Assembly: GCF_000516515.1 (NCBI RefSeq)
Contig: NZ_KI911784.1
Coordinates: 3,758,633 to 3,822,632 of the forward strand
From: Chloroflexus sp. Y-396-1
GTDB taxonomy: Bacteria; Chloroflexota; Chloroflexia; Chloroflexales; Chloroflexaceae
Length of the DNA: 64,000 nucleotides
Direction: 5' to 3'
A program made the translations under genes and the position numbers. Positions 18,628 through 27,391 of the stretch are shown piece by piece. The notes under the pieces were generated by a model. The model searched no databases. It was not told the DNA's origin and was given only the letters and a program-made list of their open reading frames with translations. How positions within the stretch are numbered: position 1 is the stretch's first letter; each line of letters starts with the position of its first letter.

Positions 18628-19756
18628 AGTTATCATCCTGCTCGTTCTCTTTCTTGGATTAGGTGCTTTCGCTGCGTACACTGCCGAACAAAGCGGTCAG
18701 CAAACGCTGAATACACGGGCAACATCGTTTAGCAGTGCAGATAACGGTGTTCTGGCGCTCTACCGCTGGCTTGAACGTATGTATACTGGTCGCGTTGATC
18801 GCCTGGCATACCGTCCTTTTATCCTCTCTGAGGGAGATGGACTACTGTTCGTACTAGGGCCGGGTGAACGGTATGAACCATCGCATGTAGAAACTGTGAC
18901 CAACTGGGTTCAGAATGGTGGTGTTCTGGTGATTGCCGATAATCGTCCGACACCGCGTAGTGCTGTAGCGCCGCTCCTCGCAGTCTTTGATCTAGAACTG
19001 AACAGGAGCACGTGTATCTCTTCAGCGACAGCGATTCATCCGGCATTGGGTTCACCAGCGTTAGAGAACTTCTCGCTCGAGACGTGTGTCGCGATAGCGA
19101 GCACTGCACCACAATCAGTGCTGGCGCCACTTGCAATCGCAGAAGGGCAGCCCATCGTTGCCGGACAACGTTTTGGCAACGGCTATGTCATCGTGGTGGC
19201 AAGTCTTTACCCCTTTACCAATACCGGAATACGTGAGCCGACGTCGGCAGCCTTTCTCCTCAATCTGTTGCACTGGCTACCAGCTAACAAGCGCATCGTG
19301 TTTGATGAGTTTCATCATGGGTTTGTTCCGAATGCCGACCTGCGCTCGCTGTTGTTAAACCATTCCCTGGGTTGGGCAGTGCTCTACAGTGTGACGGTCG
19401 TTGGACTTTACCTGCTAGCGAGCAGTCGTCGTTTTGGTCGCCCCTTACCACTACGGAGTGAAGTTGCCCGTCGGAGCAGTACTGAATACATTGACAGCAT
19501 GGCCACGATGTTCCGCAAAACCCGACAGGTTGCCTATGCGGCTGAACACTACCGGTATATGCTTCGGCGGCGCCTTGGTCAGCCGTATGGCATTGCACAG
19601 ACACTCGATGATGACGCATTTGTTACGCAACTGGCGACGATTCGTCCTATTGATCAGCAAAAGCTGCGGCGGATATTTGCTGAGCTACGGCGACCTGATC
19701 TGAGCGAAGCTGAGTTGCTGTGGCTGGTGGCTGAGAGTGATCAGATAGTGTGCTGA
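18611..19756 (+). CDS. DUF4350 domain membrane protein
   Basis: A 381-residue protein with an N-terminal membrane helix (about 5-24), a DUF4350 domain (about 38-215; 'TRATSFSSADNGVLALYRWL', 'VTNWVQNGGVLVIADN') resembling a ThuA/glutamine-amidotransferase-like fold, and a second membrane helix near 253-275 ('LGWAVLYSVTVVGLYLLASS'). The tail is basic and cytoplasmic. The conserved 'RIVFDEFHHGF' motif precedes the second helix, as usual in this family. It overlaps the DUF4129 gene by 17 bases. The MoxR and DUF58 genes that commonly complete this cluster are absent from the window. Confidence 0.75.
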   Translation: MKLRLEVIILLVLFLGLGAFAAYTAEQSGQQTLNTRATSFSSADNGVLALYRWLERMYTGRVDRLAYRPFILSEGDGLLFVLGPGERYEPSHVETVTNWVQNGGVLVIADNRPTPRSAVAPLLAVFDLELNRSTCISSATAIHPALGSPALENFSLETCVAIASTAPQSVLAPLAIAEGQPIVAGQRFGNGYVIVVASLYPFTNTGIREPTSAAFLLNLLHWLPANKRIVFDEFHHGFVPNADLRSLLLNHSLGWAVLYSVTVVGLYLLASSRRFGRPLPLRSEVARRSSTEYIDSMATMFRKTRQVAYAAEHYRYMLRRRLGQPYGIAQTLDDDAFVTQLATIRPIDQQKLRRIFAELRRPDLSEAELLWLVAESDQIVC

Positions 19757-19798
19757 GGAGACAGTGAGAGAGGAGATCTCAAGGACTGAAGTTTTTCA

Positions 19799-19807
19799 TG
19801 CTATAAT
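19799..19807 (+). promoter_or_regulatory. Extended -10 promoter for the membrane glycosyltransferase gene
   Basis: TGCTATAAT is a consensus extended -10. No -35 box is evident at the usual distance. It lies 43 bases before the ATG at 19850. Confidence 0.5.
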
Positions 19808-19849
19808 TCCGAGTCGTGTCTTTGTAGTATTTATTTGGATAGAAAAAAG

Positions 19850-21997
19850 ATGTCAGAGTCAACGTTCTTATTCACCATTGTCAGGGTTATTCTTGGGCTT
19901 ACAATTAACTTCCTAATCTTTGTTAATGCGTTATGGTTTCAGCGGGCATTTTTTAGTCATAGTTATCGAAGATATGAACAAATTATCGTGATTTTCCTTC
20001 TCATTTGGGTGCAAATAGTTTTAAATATAACAATACTGCATTTCTTTGAGTTGATTTCATTACGCTATTCTGCAATCCTCGTGTTACTCACAAGTCTCAC
20101 TGCATATATTTGCGTCAAAGTCTACAGTCCAGGCATACCAGTAAATGATCAAAGCTACGGTTCTATCTTACGACATTGGACGACCATTGAACGGAAGCTC
20201 TTGTTCGTTGGGGTTGGATTCACTGCTTTATTGACAGCGATCAACTTAATAGCACCTCCTGGCAATTGGGATTCATTGAATTATCATCTCTATTTCCCGG
20301 CAACATGGTATCGGGATGGAACCCTTACAATACTACCCCTTCCTTTCGGCGATCCAGCTCCTCCGTACTATCCCATTAACTCTAGTCTCATCTACCTTTG
20401 GCTCATACTACCCTTTGACTCTCTCGCCGTTGCCGATATTGGACAAGCTCCATTTATCTTGTTTAGCGCCCTTGGTCTTTACGCTGTTGCCCGCCAGTGT
20501 GATATGCCGGTAACGACGGCACGATGGGCCGCGTTGTTAACGTTATTTGTCCCAATGATCACCGTTACCGGCACGCTTTGGTCAACAAACGATGTGATCT
20601 TCGTAACAAGCTGGTTAATATCTTTAGCAACCGTCTTGCGTGCCAGTCGCACAAAGAGCATCAGGGACATTGCACTAGCCGGAATTGCCATTGGTCTCAC
20701 CATTGGTGTGAAGGGTTTTGCGATTGCTTTTTGCAGCCTGTTTTTGCCATGGATTGTAGTGATCCTCTGGCGACAATGTCGAGTATCCTGGCGGTACGCT
20801 ATAGCTGGTATAACAGCCATTGCGCTTCCCATAGTGCTCCTTGGAAGTTTCAGTTACGTAAGGAATTGGCTGGTAACGGGTAATCCGTTGTATCCATATC
20901 GCCTGACGGTTGGTCCGTTCTCTTTTCCTGGTGTTATTGATAAGCAATGGTTTGATCAGCATTCTTTTAGTATATATAATTTGCATCTGTTACCGTTCGA
21001 GCCGGGATATTTCAATATAAGCATTTTACTCATCCTGGCAATCCCTTCTATTTTTCGATCAATTCTTCAGAAGAAATGGTCACTTCAACATATATTCTTA
21101 CTCTTGTTAATTGTTTCCTACATATTTATATTCATGGTGCAACTGCCGATCAAATCTCCTCGCTTTCTAGCAGCGCCAATGTTATTGGTTTTGCTATTGG
21201 TCGCTTATTTCGTTTCGGTTGACATCCTTTCTTCTGAACAGATGAAACAGCGATGGCTCATCATAGGTGCATGCATTGGGATTATCGTTAGCTTACTCGC
21301 TAGTGCGCTATCGATGGGAACCAACTTGTTCGAGCCATCACCCAATTCACTTCATCTTGATCTGAAAGCTGGAAAGGCATTGTGGGATTATGCCCAACAA
21401 ATACCGGCCTGGACGGTTATCCAATATCTGCTTGGTATCGTTGCATTTGCTTATCTTATCTGGTATATCTACAATTATTGGTTACAACGACCGCGATTAG
21501 TATCAGTTTGTATCAGCTTTTGCCTCATTTTCGTACTGTCTGCAGGGTTAGAGCGGTACGATCAATACGAATTTTATGCCTATGATCGAGCACATTATGC
21601 CCATCTCGGTCGAATCTGGAGATGGGTGAATGAGCATTCTTCGGGTCAGCGAATTGCCTACATCGGTACGGCTGTGCCATTACCCTTAGTCGGCCATCAC
21701 ATAAAGAATCGCGTTACAGCGATAAATGTTGGCGGGGGACAGCTCCTTCACGAAGTTGAGCGACCGATCCCACCCGACTATCCCATCACTTCATTCCCTG
21801 ACAACCGTAGTAGTGAACCAAATCGAGAGATTTGGTTGCAGAATCTGATTGAACATCAAATCGATCTCATTGTCGTTTTTAACGATAACACAATAATCTG
21901 GCCGGAGATTGAGTGGATGGCTTCAGATCAGTTATACTTTTCTCGGGTATACCAGGATGATAACGGATCAGTATGGCGGTTTAGAAGGAACCCTTAG
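19850..21997 (+). CDS. Large polytopic membrane protein, glycosyltransferase-like (GT-C type)
   Basis: A 715-residue protein with ten or more predicted membrane helices, two of them in the first 70 residues. The loop 'APPGNWDSLNYHLYFPATWY' with an acidic residue followed by 'GDPAPPYYPINSSLIYLWLI' resembles the first extracytoplasmic loop of GT-C glycosyltransferases. A soluble C-terminal domain (about 590-715) contains 'GRIWRWVNEHSSGQRIAYIG'. The acceptor and sugar are unknown and the family call is tentative. The ATG at 19850 is preferred to an in-frame TTG at 19835. Codon use is somewhat AT-richer than in the metabolic genes. It may have a role similar to the gene at 9540. Confidence 0.6.
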   Translation: MSESTFLFTIVRVILGLTINFLIFVNALWFQRAFFSHSYRRYEQIIVIFLLIWVQIVLNITILHFFELISLRYSAILVLLTSLTAYICVKVYSPGIPVNDQSYGSILRHWTTIERKLLFVGVGFTALLTAINLIAPPGNWDSLNYHLYFPATWYRDGTLTILPLPFGDPAPPYYPINSSLIYLWLILPFDSLAVADIGQAPFILFSALGLYAVARQCDMPVTTARWAALLTLFVPMITVTGTLWSTNDVIFVTSWLISLATVLRASRTKSIRDIALAGIAIGLTIGVKGFAIAFCSLFLPWIVVILWRQCRVSWRYAIAGITAIALPIVLLGSFSYVRNWLVTGNPLYPYRLTVGPFSFPGVIDKQWFDQHSFSIYNLHLLPFEPGYFNISILLILAIPSIFRSILQKKWSLQHIFLLLLIVSYIFIFMVQLPIKSPRFLAAPMLLVLLLVAYFVSVDILSSEQMKQRWLIIGACIGIIVSLLASALSMGTNLFEPSPNSLHLDLKAGKALWDYAQQIPAWTVIQYLLGIVAFAYLIWYIYNYWLQRPRLVSVCISFCLIFVLSAGLERYDQYEFYAYDRAHYAHLGRIWRWVNEHSSGQRIAYIGTAVPLPLVGHHIKNRVTAINVGGGQLLHEVERPIPPDYPITSFPDNRSSEPNREIWLQNLIEHQIDLIVVFNDNTIIWPEIEWMASDQLYFSRVYQDDNGSVWRFRRNP

Positions 21998-22037
21998 TTG
22001 ATAACGTTATTTTCAACATCGATTGAATGGTGGGGTA

Positions 22038-22066
22038 TTGTTCGCTTCCTTCAGTTATGATATGCT
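22038..22066 (+). promoter_or_regulatory. Sigma-70-like promoter upstream of the membrane protein/argB/crp genes
   Basis: TTGTTC (22038-22043) and TATGCT (22061-22066) are separated by 17 bases. The predicted start near 22073 is about 34 bases before the ATG at 22107. It could drive the run of three closely spaced plus-strand genes. Confidence 0.45.
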
Positions 22067-22106
22067 ATTGCCCATATACATCTAACCATTATTCAATGAT
22101 AATCTT

Positions 22107-23063
22107 ATGCTAAGTAATTTCCGCGCAACACTTGACGAGGTGATGATCCTGCTCGATGCTGGTGTGATGATCTATCGGCGGTATCTGAGTTCTTTTCTGG
22201 CCCTGGCGGGTATCTTTAGTTTGCCGGCAATGATTGTTACCTTTCAGATCCTCTTGACCATCGAAAATTTGATTGAGGCTAGTGCTGAAGATGTGCTGTT
22301 GCTGGTCAGTAGCCTGCTGTTGGTGCCTCTCCTCATTATGCCTCCGGTCATCCGAGGAATGCAATTGGTGCTCGCTGGACAGACACCATCGTTGCGTAAC
22401 GTGATCTGGCAGCGGCCACAAGTGGGGCGTGGATTGCTGGCTATCGGATATGCTGGCCTGTTGGCGATAATATCGATGATGATCTTTTTTGTTGTCTTTG
22501 GGTTTTTCTTTGGAATAAGTTGTGGATTGATTTTATTTATTATGTATATTGTCGTTTTTGTAAGTATTCTTTCCAATTCATCGTTTGGTGTGTTGTTCTT
22601 GCCAATCTTGTTATTTATGTTTTTGGCAATATATCTTCTTTACTTTGTATTCATAAGTGCAGGATTACTGGCCGCATTGTACGGGGTACAACCACTTCTT
22701 GATGAAAAACTTTCGCTGAGTAGAGCTTTTCGTCTGTCTTGGGGACTTCTTTTTTCTCGTCTCAGATATAATCTGCTGGTTTTTATCAGTGCAGCGTTGA
22801 TCTTTAGTACAATTGCCCTGATCGTTACGGTAGCAGTCGGTATTTTATTACCGGTGCCATTCGGGTTTCTCCTCGGCGCCGAACATCCACTCACCCGTGG
22901 GTTAAGTGCAATCGCGTGGGTGATCGGGTTGGCCATAGCAATGCCGCTGGTCCCGATTTGGAGCACACTCCACTATCAGCAGGCGTTGATAAGATATACC
23001 GGTCGCGACATAGCGCATCGTGTTGTTGTCCAACAGCAGAAATTGGTTGGTCGATCACTCTGA
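22107..23063 (+). CDS. Polytopic membrane protein of unknown function
   Basis: A 318-residue, very hydrophobic protein with about six membrane helices (near 25-48, 62-82, 105-140, 145-185, 215-245 and 262-285). The pattern 'LLDEKLSLSRAFRLSWGLL' between helices recalls glycerophosphodiester-phosphodiesterase membrane-domain or DUF975-like proteins, but I cannot assign a family. It is 17 bases upstream of argB and probably co-transcribed with it. The link to arginine synthesis may be positional only. Confidence 0.7.
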   Translation: MLSNFRATLDEVMILLDAGVMIYRRYLSSFLALAGIFSLPAMIVTFQILLTIENLIEASAEDVLLLVSSLLLVPLLIMPPVIRGMQLVLAGQTPSLRNVIWQRPQVGRGLLAIGYAGLLAIISMMIFFVVFGFFFGISCGLILFIMYIVVFVSILSNSSFGVLFLPILLFMFLAIYLLYFVFISAGLLAALYGVQPLLDEKLSLSRAFRLSWGLLFSRLRYNLLVFISAALIFSTIALIVTVAVGILLPVPFGFLLGAEHPLTRGLSAIAWVIGLAIAMPLVPIWSTLHYQQALIRYTGRDIAHRVVVQQQKLVGRSL

Positions 23064-23080
23064 CAGAATGGGTACGCTTC

Positions 23081-23845
23081 ATGGTGACGATGATTAGCGT
23101 GATGAAGGTTAGTGGTCATGAACTCGATGACCCGACATTCCTCGATAGTTTGGTGGTCGCTCTTCGTGATCTTCAGCAGCCGGCAGTGTTGGTACATGGC
23201 GGTGGGAAAGAGATCAGCGCTGCGGTTGAGCAGGCCGGGTTACCGGTCGAGTTTGTTGATGGCTTGCGTGTAACATCACCGGCGATTATGGACATTATGC
23301 AGCGCGTTGTTTGCGGTACGATTAATAAACGGATTGTGACCGCGCTGGTGCAGGCTGGGGTAAAGGCGTTGGGGTTAAGTGGCCTCGATCTTGGCTTGTT
23401 ACGCTGTGAACCGTACCGTCCGGCTGGTCGCGATTTAGGTCGGGTGGGAACAGTTACGACCGTTGACGGTGCTGCATTACGCGCCTTGCTTGACCTGGGC
23501 TGGTTGCCGGTTATTGCTCCAGTCGGGTTAGGCATAGATGGTTTGAGCTACAATGTAAATGCTGATATGGTCGCCGAAGCGATTGCCGGTGAACTCGGTA
23601 GTACTGAACTAGTTTTTATCAGTAATGTCCCCGGTGTTCTGGTTGAGGGAAAGGTGATCCCAACTCTGACGCCGGCTGCGGTGGAAGCGTACATTGCTAC
23701 CGGTGTTATTAGTGGCGGCATGATCCCGAAAGTGCGGTCAGCCCTGTCAGCCCTGAACCGTGGTGCAGCCAGTGTACGGATTGTCAGCCTGGCCGGTCTG
23801 CACAACGGTGGTACACGCTTTGTAGCCGCAGAGAGGCAAGAATGA
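23081..23845 (+). CDS. argB: Acetylglutamate kinase
   Basis: A 254-residue amino-acid kinase. 'VLVHGGGKEISAAVEQAGLP' (about 38-57) is the hallmark substrate/nucleotide loop of N-acetylglutamate kinase, followed by 'FVDGLRVTSPAIMDIMQRVV' and 'GTINKRIVTALVQAGVKALG'. 'YNVNADMVAEAIAGELGS' and 'GGMIPKVRSALSAL' complete the ATP and substrate sites. It phosphorylates N-acetylglutamate in arginine synthesis. The first glycine motif is short ('VMKVSG' instead of the usual K-x-G-G), so the related LysZ activity is a second possibility. It overlaps the following regulator gene by four bases (ATGA). No other arg genes are nearby. Confidence 0.85.
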   Translation: MVTMISVMKVSGHELDDPTFLDSLVVALRDLQQPAVLVHGGGKEISAAVEQAGLPVEFVDGLRVTSPAIMDIMQRVVCGTINKRIVTALVQAGVKALGLSGLDLGLLRCEPYRPAGRDLGRVGTVTTVDGAALRALLDLGWLPVIAPVGLGIDGLSYNVNADMVAEAIAGELGSTELVFISNVPGVLVEGKVIPTLTPAAVEAYIATGVISGGMIPKVRSALSALNRGAASVRIVSLAGLHNGGTRFVAAERQE

Positions 23846-24510
23846 CGGAGGCAAGCGATATTCTAAATCTGTTTCACGATCTTGATCCGGCTGCTCGCGC
23901 CGACCTAAAGGCGTTGTTGCAGGTCGCATCCTATCCGGCAGGCCACATCTTTCACTTGCCGAACGAGGTCGGTAGCCATGTCTTTTTTCTGCAACAGGGT
24001 CGGGTTCGCATTTACAAGCTGTCGCCCGAAGGACGTGCGCTAACGCTGTTAGTTCTGCATCCGCCGAGTCTCTTTGGCGAGATGGCACTCATTGGAACGG
24101 GAACCTACGACACATGCGCGGAATCAATGACTGACTGTGTAGTGGCACAGATCGAACGAGAGTCGTTACGGCGCTTTCTCAGTCGTTATCCCAGTGCCGC
24201 CATTGATGTGATGGAGCTGATGGGTGTGCGTCTCCGCACTATGGAGCAGCGCCTGGCCGATATTGCATTCAAGAGTGTACCGCAACGCCTTGCTGCCTTA
24301 TTGCTCGATCTGGCCGGTGACCCGGCTGACGGCATGACCCCACCAAGTCTCGTGCGTTACACTCATCAGCAACTGGCTGAGATGATCGGCGCATATCGTG
24401 AGACTGTCACTAAAGCGCTGGGTGATATGCGCGAAGCAAACTTAATCCGCGTTGTTGATGATGCAATCATTCTGGTTGATCCAGCGCAGTTGCGGCAGTT
24501 GGCTTCATAG
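23842..24510 (+). CDS. Crp/Fnr-family transcriptional regulator
   Basis: A 222-residue regulator with an N-terminal cyclic-nucleotide-binding-like beta-barrel (about 12-125, 'FFLQQGRVRIYKLSPEGRAL', 'LFGEMALIGTGTYDTCAESM') and a C-terminal winged helix with recognition helix 'THQQLAEMIGAYRETVTKAL' (about 172-191). No Fnr-type cysteine cluster is present, so it is unlikely to bind an iron-sulfur centre; the effector is unknown. Its start overlaps the argB stop by four bases, implying translational coupling, an unusual pairing. Confidence 0.85.
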   Translation: MTEASDILNLFHDLDPAARADLKALLQVASYPAGHIFHLPNEVGSHVFFLQQGRVRIYKLSPEGRALTLLVLHPPSLFGEMALIGTGTYDTCAESMTDCVVAQIERESLRRFLSRYPSAAIDVMELMGVRLRTMEQRLADIAFKSVPQRLAALLLDLAGDPADGMTPPSLVRYTHQQLAEMIGAYRETVTKALGDMREANLIRVVDDAIILVDPAQLRQLAS

Positions 24511-24714
24511 TCGGTTAGAGCGTCGGTCTGTGTCGTGCGATGACCGGAACTCACCCCTACCGTGCAGTGAACGACGGTGTGCCGGGATATGGTATGGCAG
24601 CGAGATAACCATACCTACACGTGGGAGCAGGGTGGAAATCGCCTCTCCAATCCGCTTCTCTTCCTGCTGCCGGGTAGGATGAAAACGTTGCCATGCCCTG
24701 GATGATAAACAGGT

Positions 24715-24743
24715 TTGCTATCATCGCCAGACTGGGGTACAAT
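24715..24743 (+). promoter_or_regulatory. Sigma-70-like promoter
   Basis: TTGCTA (24715-24720) and TACAAT (24738-24743) are separated by 17 bases. The expected start near 24750 is about 30 bases before the ATG at 24780. Confidence 0.55.
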
Positions 24744-24779
24744 CAAAAGGTTATGATACTGACGCAAGGAGTAGCTTTG

Positions 24780-25406
24780 ATGGTAACCTACGACGATCTC
24801 GTGATGGCGCTGGAAGATGCATGGCTGAGCGTCGGTCTGCACGAGCATGCGCTGATAGAGAGCGTCATTCCGGCGACGCATGATCGTACTTGTAAAATAG
24901 AACTCTTTCCCGAACACGCCGAGCCGTTGACGTTGGCGACGATGCCGCCATGGTTAGAAATTAATTTCACCTGGTCCCCTGTGCATCAATTGATCAGCGA
25001 AGGACGGGACCTTCCTGCTGATCCGCTCGAACTGACTCTAACATACACGGTTACCCTGACCAATCACCGTGATCGCAGCGATATTGAGTTGGTGCGGATG
25101 TTTCAGCGAGCCGTCTATCAGGCATTTGAACGGCACTTTCCAGCCGAGATTGTTGACGGCGAAGGGATCTCGGTTGAAGTGCGTCGAATATATCAACCGG
25201 TCGGTCAGCGTGTCGAATTGGAGGCCGTGCAGTTGGTTAGCTCGACGATGGTTGATTTATTTGAGCAGTGGGAAGATCGTGATGCCCAGACGTTACGCCA
25301 GCTCTTGCGTTCTGAGTTGAATCTGGCCCGCACCATCATCGCGAATCTGAGCGATACGTTTCATCCACATGGGAATGGTGGGTATCGCACGGTGGATGCC
25401 GCATGA
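24780..25406 (+). CDS. Hypothetical protein
   Basis: A 208-residue soluble protein with no membrane segment and no family I recognise. It is acidic, with a regular mix of strands and helices; 'VRMFQRAVYQAFERHFPAEI' and 'TLRQLLRSELNLARTIIANL' look like amphipathic helices. The ATG at 24780 is chosen for the AAGGAG nine bases upstream and for the promoter at 24715-24743. The gene has its own promoter and faces a convergent pair of membrane-protein genes 7 bases downstream. Confidence 0.75.
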   Translation: MVTYDDLVMALEDAWLSVGLHEHALIESVIPATHDRTCKIELFPEHAEPLTLATMPPWLEINFTWSPVHQLISEGRDLPADPLELTLTYTVTLTNHRDRSDIELVRMFQRAVYQAFERHFPAEIVDGEGISVEVRRIYQPVGQRVELEAVQLVSSTMVDLFEQWEDRDAQTLRQLLRSELNLARTIIANLSDTFHPHGNGGYRTVDAA

Positions 25407-25413
25407 ATCAGGT

Positions 25414-26115
25414 TTACCTGACGGGAAATCCGCTTACCAGAAGTGCCATACCGGCGAGTAGATACCGGCTAGGCAACGAGAGATGGCGAGTGCTACCGGC
25501 AGCTATGACGGCCACGATCAGCGTTGCCGGTACCAAGATCAATGGTGGTATCTGATTTATGATGGGAAGGGTGCTCAACCCGGCGATGAGTGGTAGGACC
25601 CCAATGAGCAATAATCCCACCTCGCTACAGGCTCCTGCCAGATCGTTTTGAAGTGAGGTGATTGGCGGCACAGCCGCGATCCACGCCAGTGTCCCAAGTA
25701 GAAAACAAAGTTGGCGTAGTGGTTCGGCTGGCCAGCGTAGCAAACCGCTCAGATCGAGCGTAGTCGTTACGCTGACGAGGGCTGTTGCTGCTATCAGCAG
25801 TGGTAGATACCATTCGAGCATCTGTTGTGGTGCGATCCGTTCCCTTGCTGCCCGACGGAACGATGGCCACAACAGCATTAGAAGCGCCGTTGGGACATCG
25901 AGACCGTAGGCAAACGGTGCGGCCGGTGTCAAGGGCAGCAACGTGATAACGCTCAACGGTGGGAGGAGATCGATCAGGGTGAATGGCTCCAGAGTTGCCG
26001 GTGGTATCCCGCGTAAACGTGCGACGATCAGCACCATCAACAATGCACTGATGCCACCCGGATAGAGCAAGAGTCGCGGCCAGGCCTGACCAAGCGCGCC
26101 GAGAATATCGCTCAT
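25414..26115 (-). CDS. Polytopic membrane protein, unknown function (partner of upstream gene)
   Basis: A 233-residue protein made almost entirely of hydrophobic helices (seven or so). The opening 'AWPRLLLYPGGISALLMVLI' and the helix/loop spacing faintly resemble membrane subunits of complex I or group 4 hydrogenases (NuoH/HyfC-like), but charged signature residues are not evident, so this is a guess. Its ATG overlaps the stop of the preceding gene by four bases, so the two products are probably made together and may form a complex. Confidence 0.6.
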   Translation of the reverse strand: MSDILGALGQAWPRLLLYPGGISALLMVLIVARLRGIPPATLEPFTLIDLLPPLSVITLLPLTPAAPFAYGLDVPTALLMLLWPSFRRAARERIAPQQMLEWYLPLLIAATALVSVTTTLDLSGLLRWPAEPLRQLCFLLGTLAWIAAVPPITSLQNDLAGACSEVGLLLIGVLPLIAGLSTLPIINQIPPLILVPATLIVAVIAAGSTRHLSLPSRYLLAGMALLVSGFPVR

Positions 26116-27344
26116 ACTCCCTCACGCCAGCGGCTGATCACCCAGGCCAGCGCCCCGATCAGTCCTAACATCATCAGGAGTACCAGACCGGGCGCAGTTG
26201 CAGCAGGACGCGACCCGGCATCAAGTGCCAGCAGACCAGCCCACCCCCATGGTTCAATGGCGCCGTAGGGGGTCAGGCCTCCCTGAAGGTGATCGCTTAG
26301 GGGGCGTAACATCCAACGTACCAGGATCGGTGTTGCCAGGCCCGCAGCCAGATTGATGATCGCTGCCATAGCGCCACGTCGCTGCCGTACCCCACCGATC
26401 TGACGTCCGGCGGCTAACATCAGGCAGAGGGCCGTTGCCCAGACCACCATCGCCAGCACGGCGATTCCGGCAGCCATTGCCGCTGCACTGACCGACCAGA
26501 ATGCCATAAAGCCGAGCGATCCCGGCACAGCACCGGTAAGCAGCCAGCCAGCCCATGGCGCGATCCCCAGAGCGGGCTGGCCCAGTTGTCGCACACTGAG
26601 ATGAAGCACAAGCATGCCGACGGCAACCACACCGGCCGGCGTAGCACAGCCAGTTGCAATCAGCGCCAGGCCACTTATGCCACGCTGCAACCAGACTTCG
26701 GTGTCTTGGGCATGTTGAGCAGTCACAGCTTGCCAGGCTGCATGCAAAGATACAGCACCCCCCACCACGAATGTCGCAAATTGCCAGCCCAGATTCCACG
26801 GCCCCACACTGTAAAGACGGAGCAGCGCAGCCAACGCCGTCAGCGCCATCAGCGGTTCAAATGATGAGACGCGCTTCATTGCGCCATCGAGCACCCCGAC
26901 CGCAAGTGCTGCCCCTACCAGCAAGCTGACAAAACTCACACTGTTGAGACCATCACCGCTCAGTGCGATCCACCAAGAAGCGGCATTAACGCCAATGCCG
27001 AGATACCCACCGGCAAATGCCATCCCGGCCAGCCGATACTCCCAACGCCGACTCAGGGCTGTTGTAGCCAGTAACCCACCTGCCAGACCGACAATGTGCC
27101 CACTGGTCATTGCCCCGATCAGCGCCAGCAATTGCCATACTTGTCGCCACTGAACCGGTATTGTTAGCACCAGCAGCCCAGCGCTGAAGAGCACCAGACA
27201 ACTTAAGCCATCAACGACGATAATTCCCTGTGCAATACTCAATGGTCGGTGCTGTATCAACCAGTAGCCGCCAACACCAATCATTATTGTTGCGATACAC
27301 AGCAACCGATACAACAAATGGGAGAACTTTCGCTCAGATAACAC
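26112..27344 (-). CDS. Polytopic membrane protein, unknown function
   Basis: A 410-residue protein with about 11-12 hydrophobic helices and few charges. Segments such as 'LIGAMTSGHIVGLAGGLLAT' recall the proton-channel subunits of complex I-like assemblies (NuoM/N), but the conserved Lys/Glu residues of that family cannot be pointed to, so I leave it unassigned. It starts with GTG and overlaps the next gene by four bases. A ParA-like ATPase gene lies just upstream on the same strand, 47 bases away, so the three genes may form one operon. Confidence 0.65.
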   Translation of the reverse strand: MLSERKFSHLLYRLLCIATIMIGVGGYWLIQHRPLSIAQGIIVVDGLSCLVLFSAGLLVLTIPVQWRQVWQLLALIGAMTSGHIVGLAGGLLATTALSRRWEYRLAGMAFAGGYLGIGVNAASWWIALSGDGLNSVSFVSLLVGAALAVGVLDGAMKRVSSFEPLMALTALAALLRLYSVGPWNLGWQFATFVVGGAVSLHAAWQAVTAQHAQDTEVWLQRGISGLALIATGCATPAGVVAVGMLVLHLSVRQLGQPALGIAPWAGWLLTGAVPGSLGFMAFWSVSAAAMAAGIAVLAMVVWATALCLMLAAGRQIGGVRQRRGAMAAIINLAAGLATPILVRWMLRPLSDHLQGGLTPYGAIEPWGWAGLLALDAGSRPAATAPGLVLLMMLGLIGALAWVISRWREGV

Positions 27345-27391
27345 AGGTGATCCGGTATCCTTATTGCCCCTGCACTCAACAGTTTTGCCTG

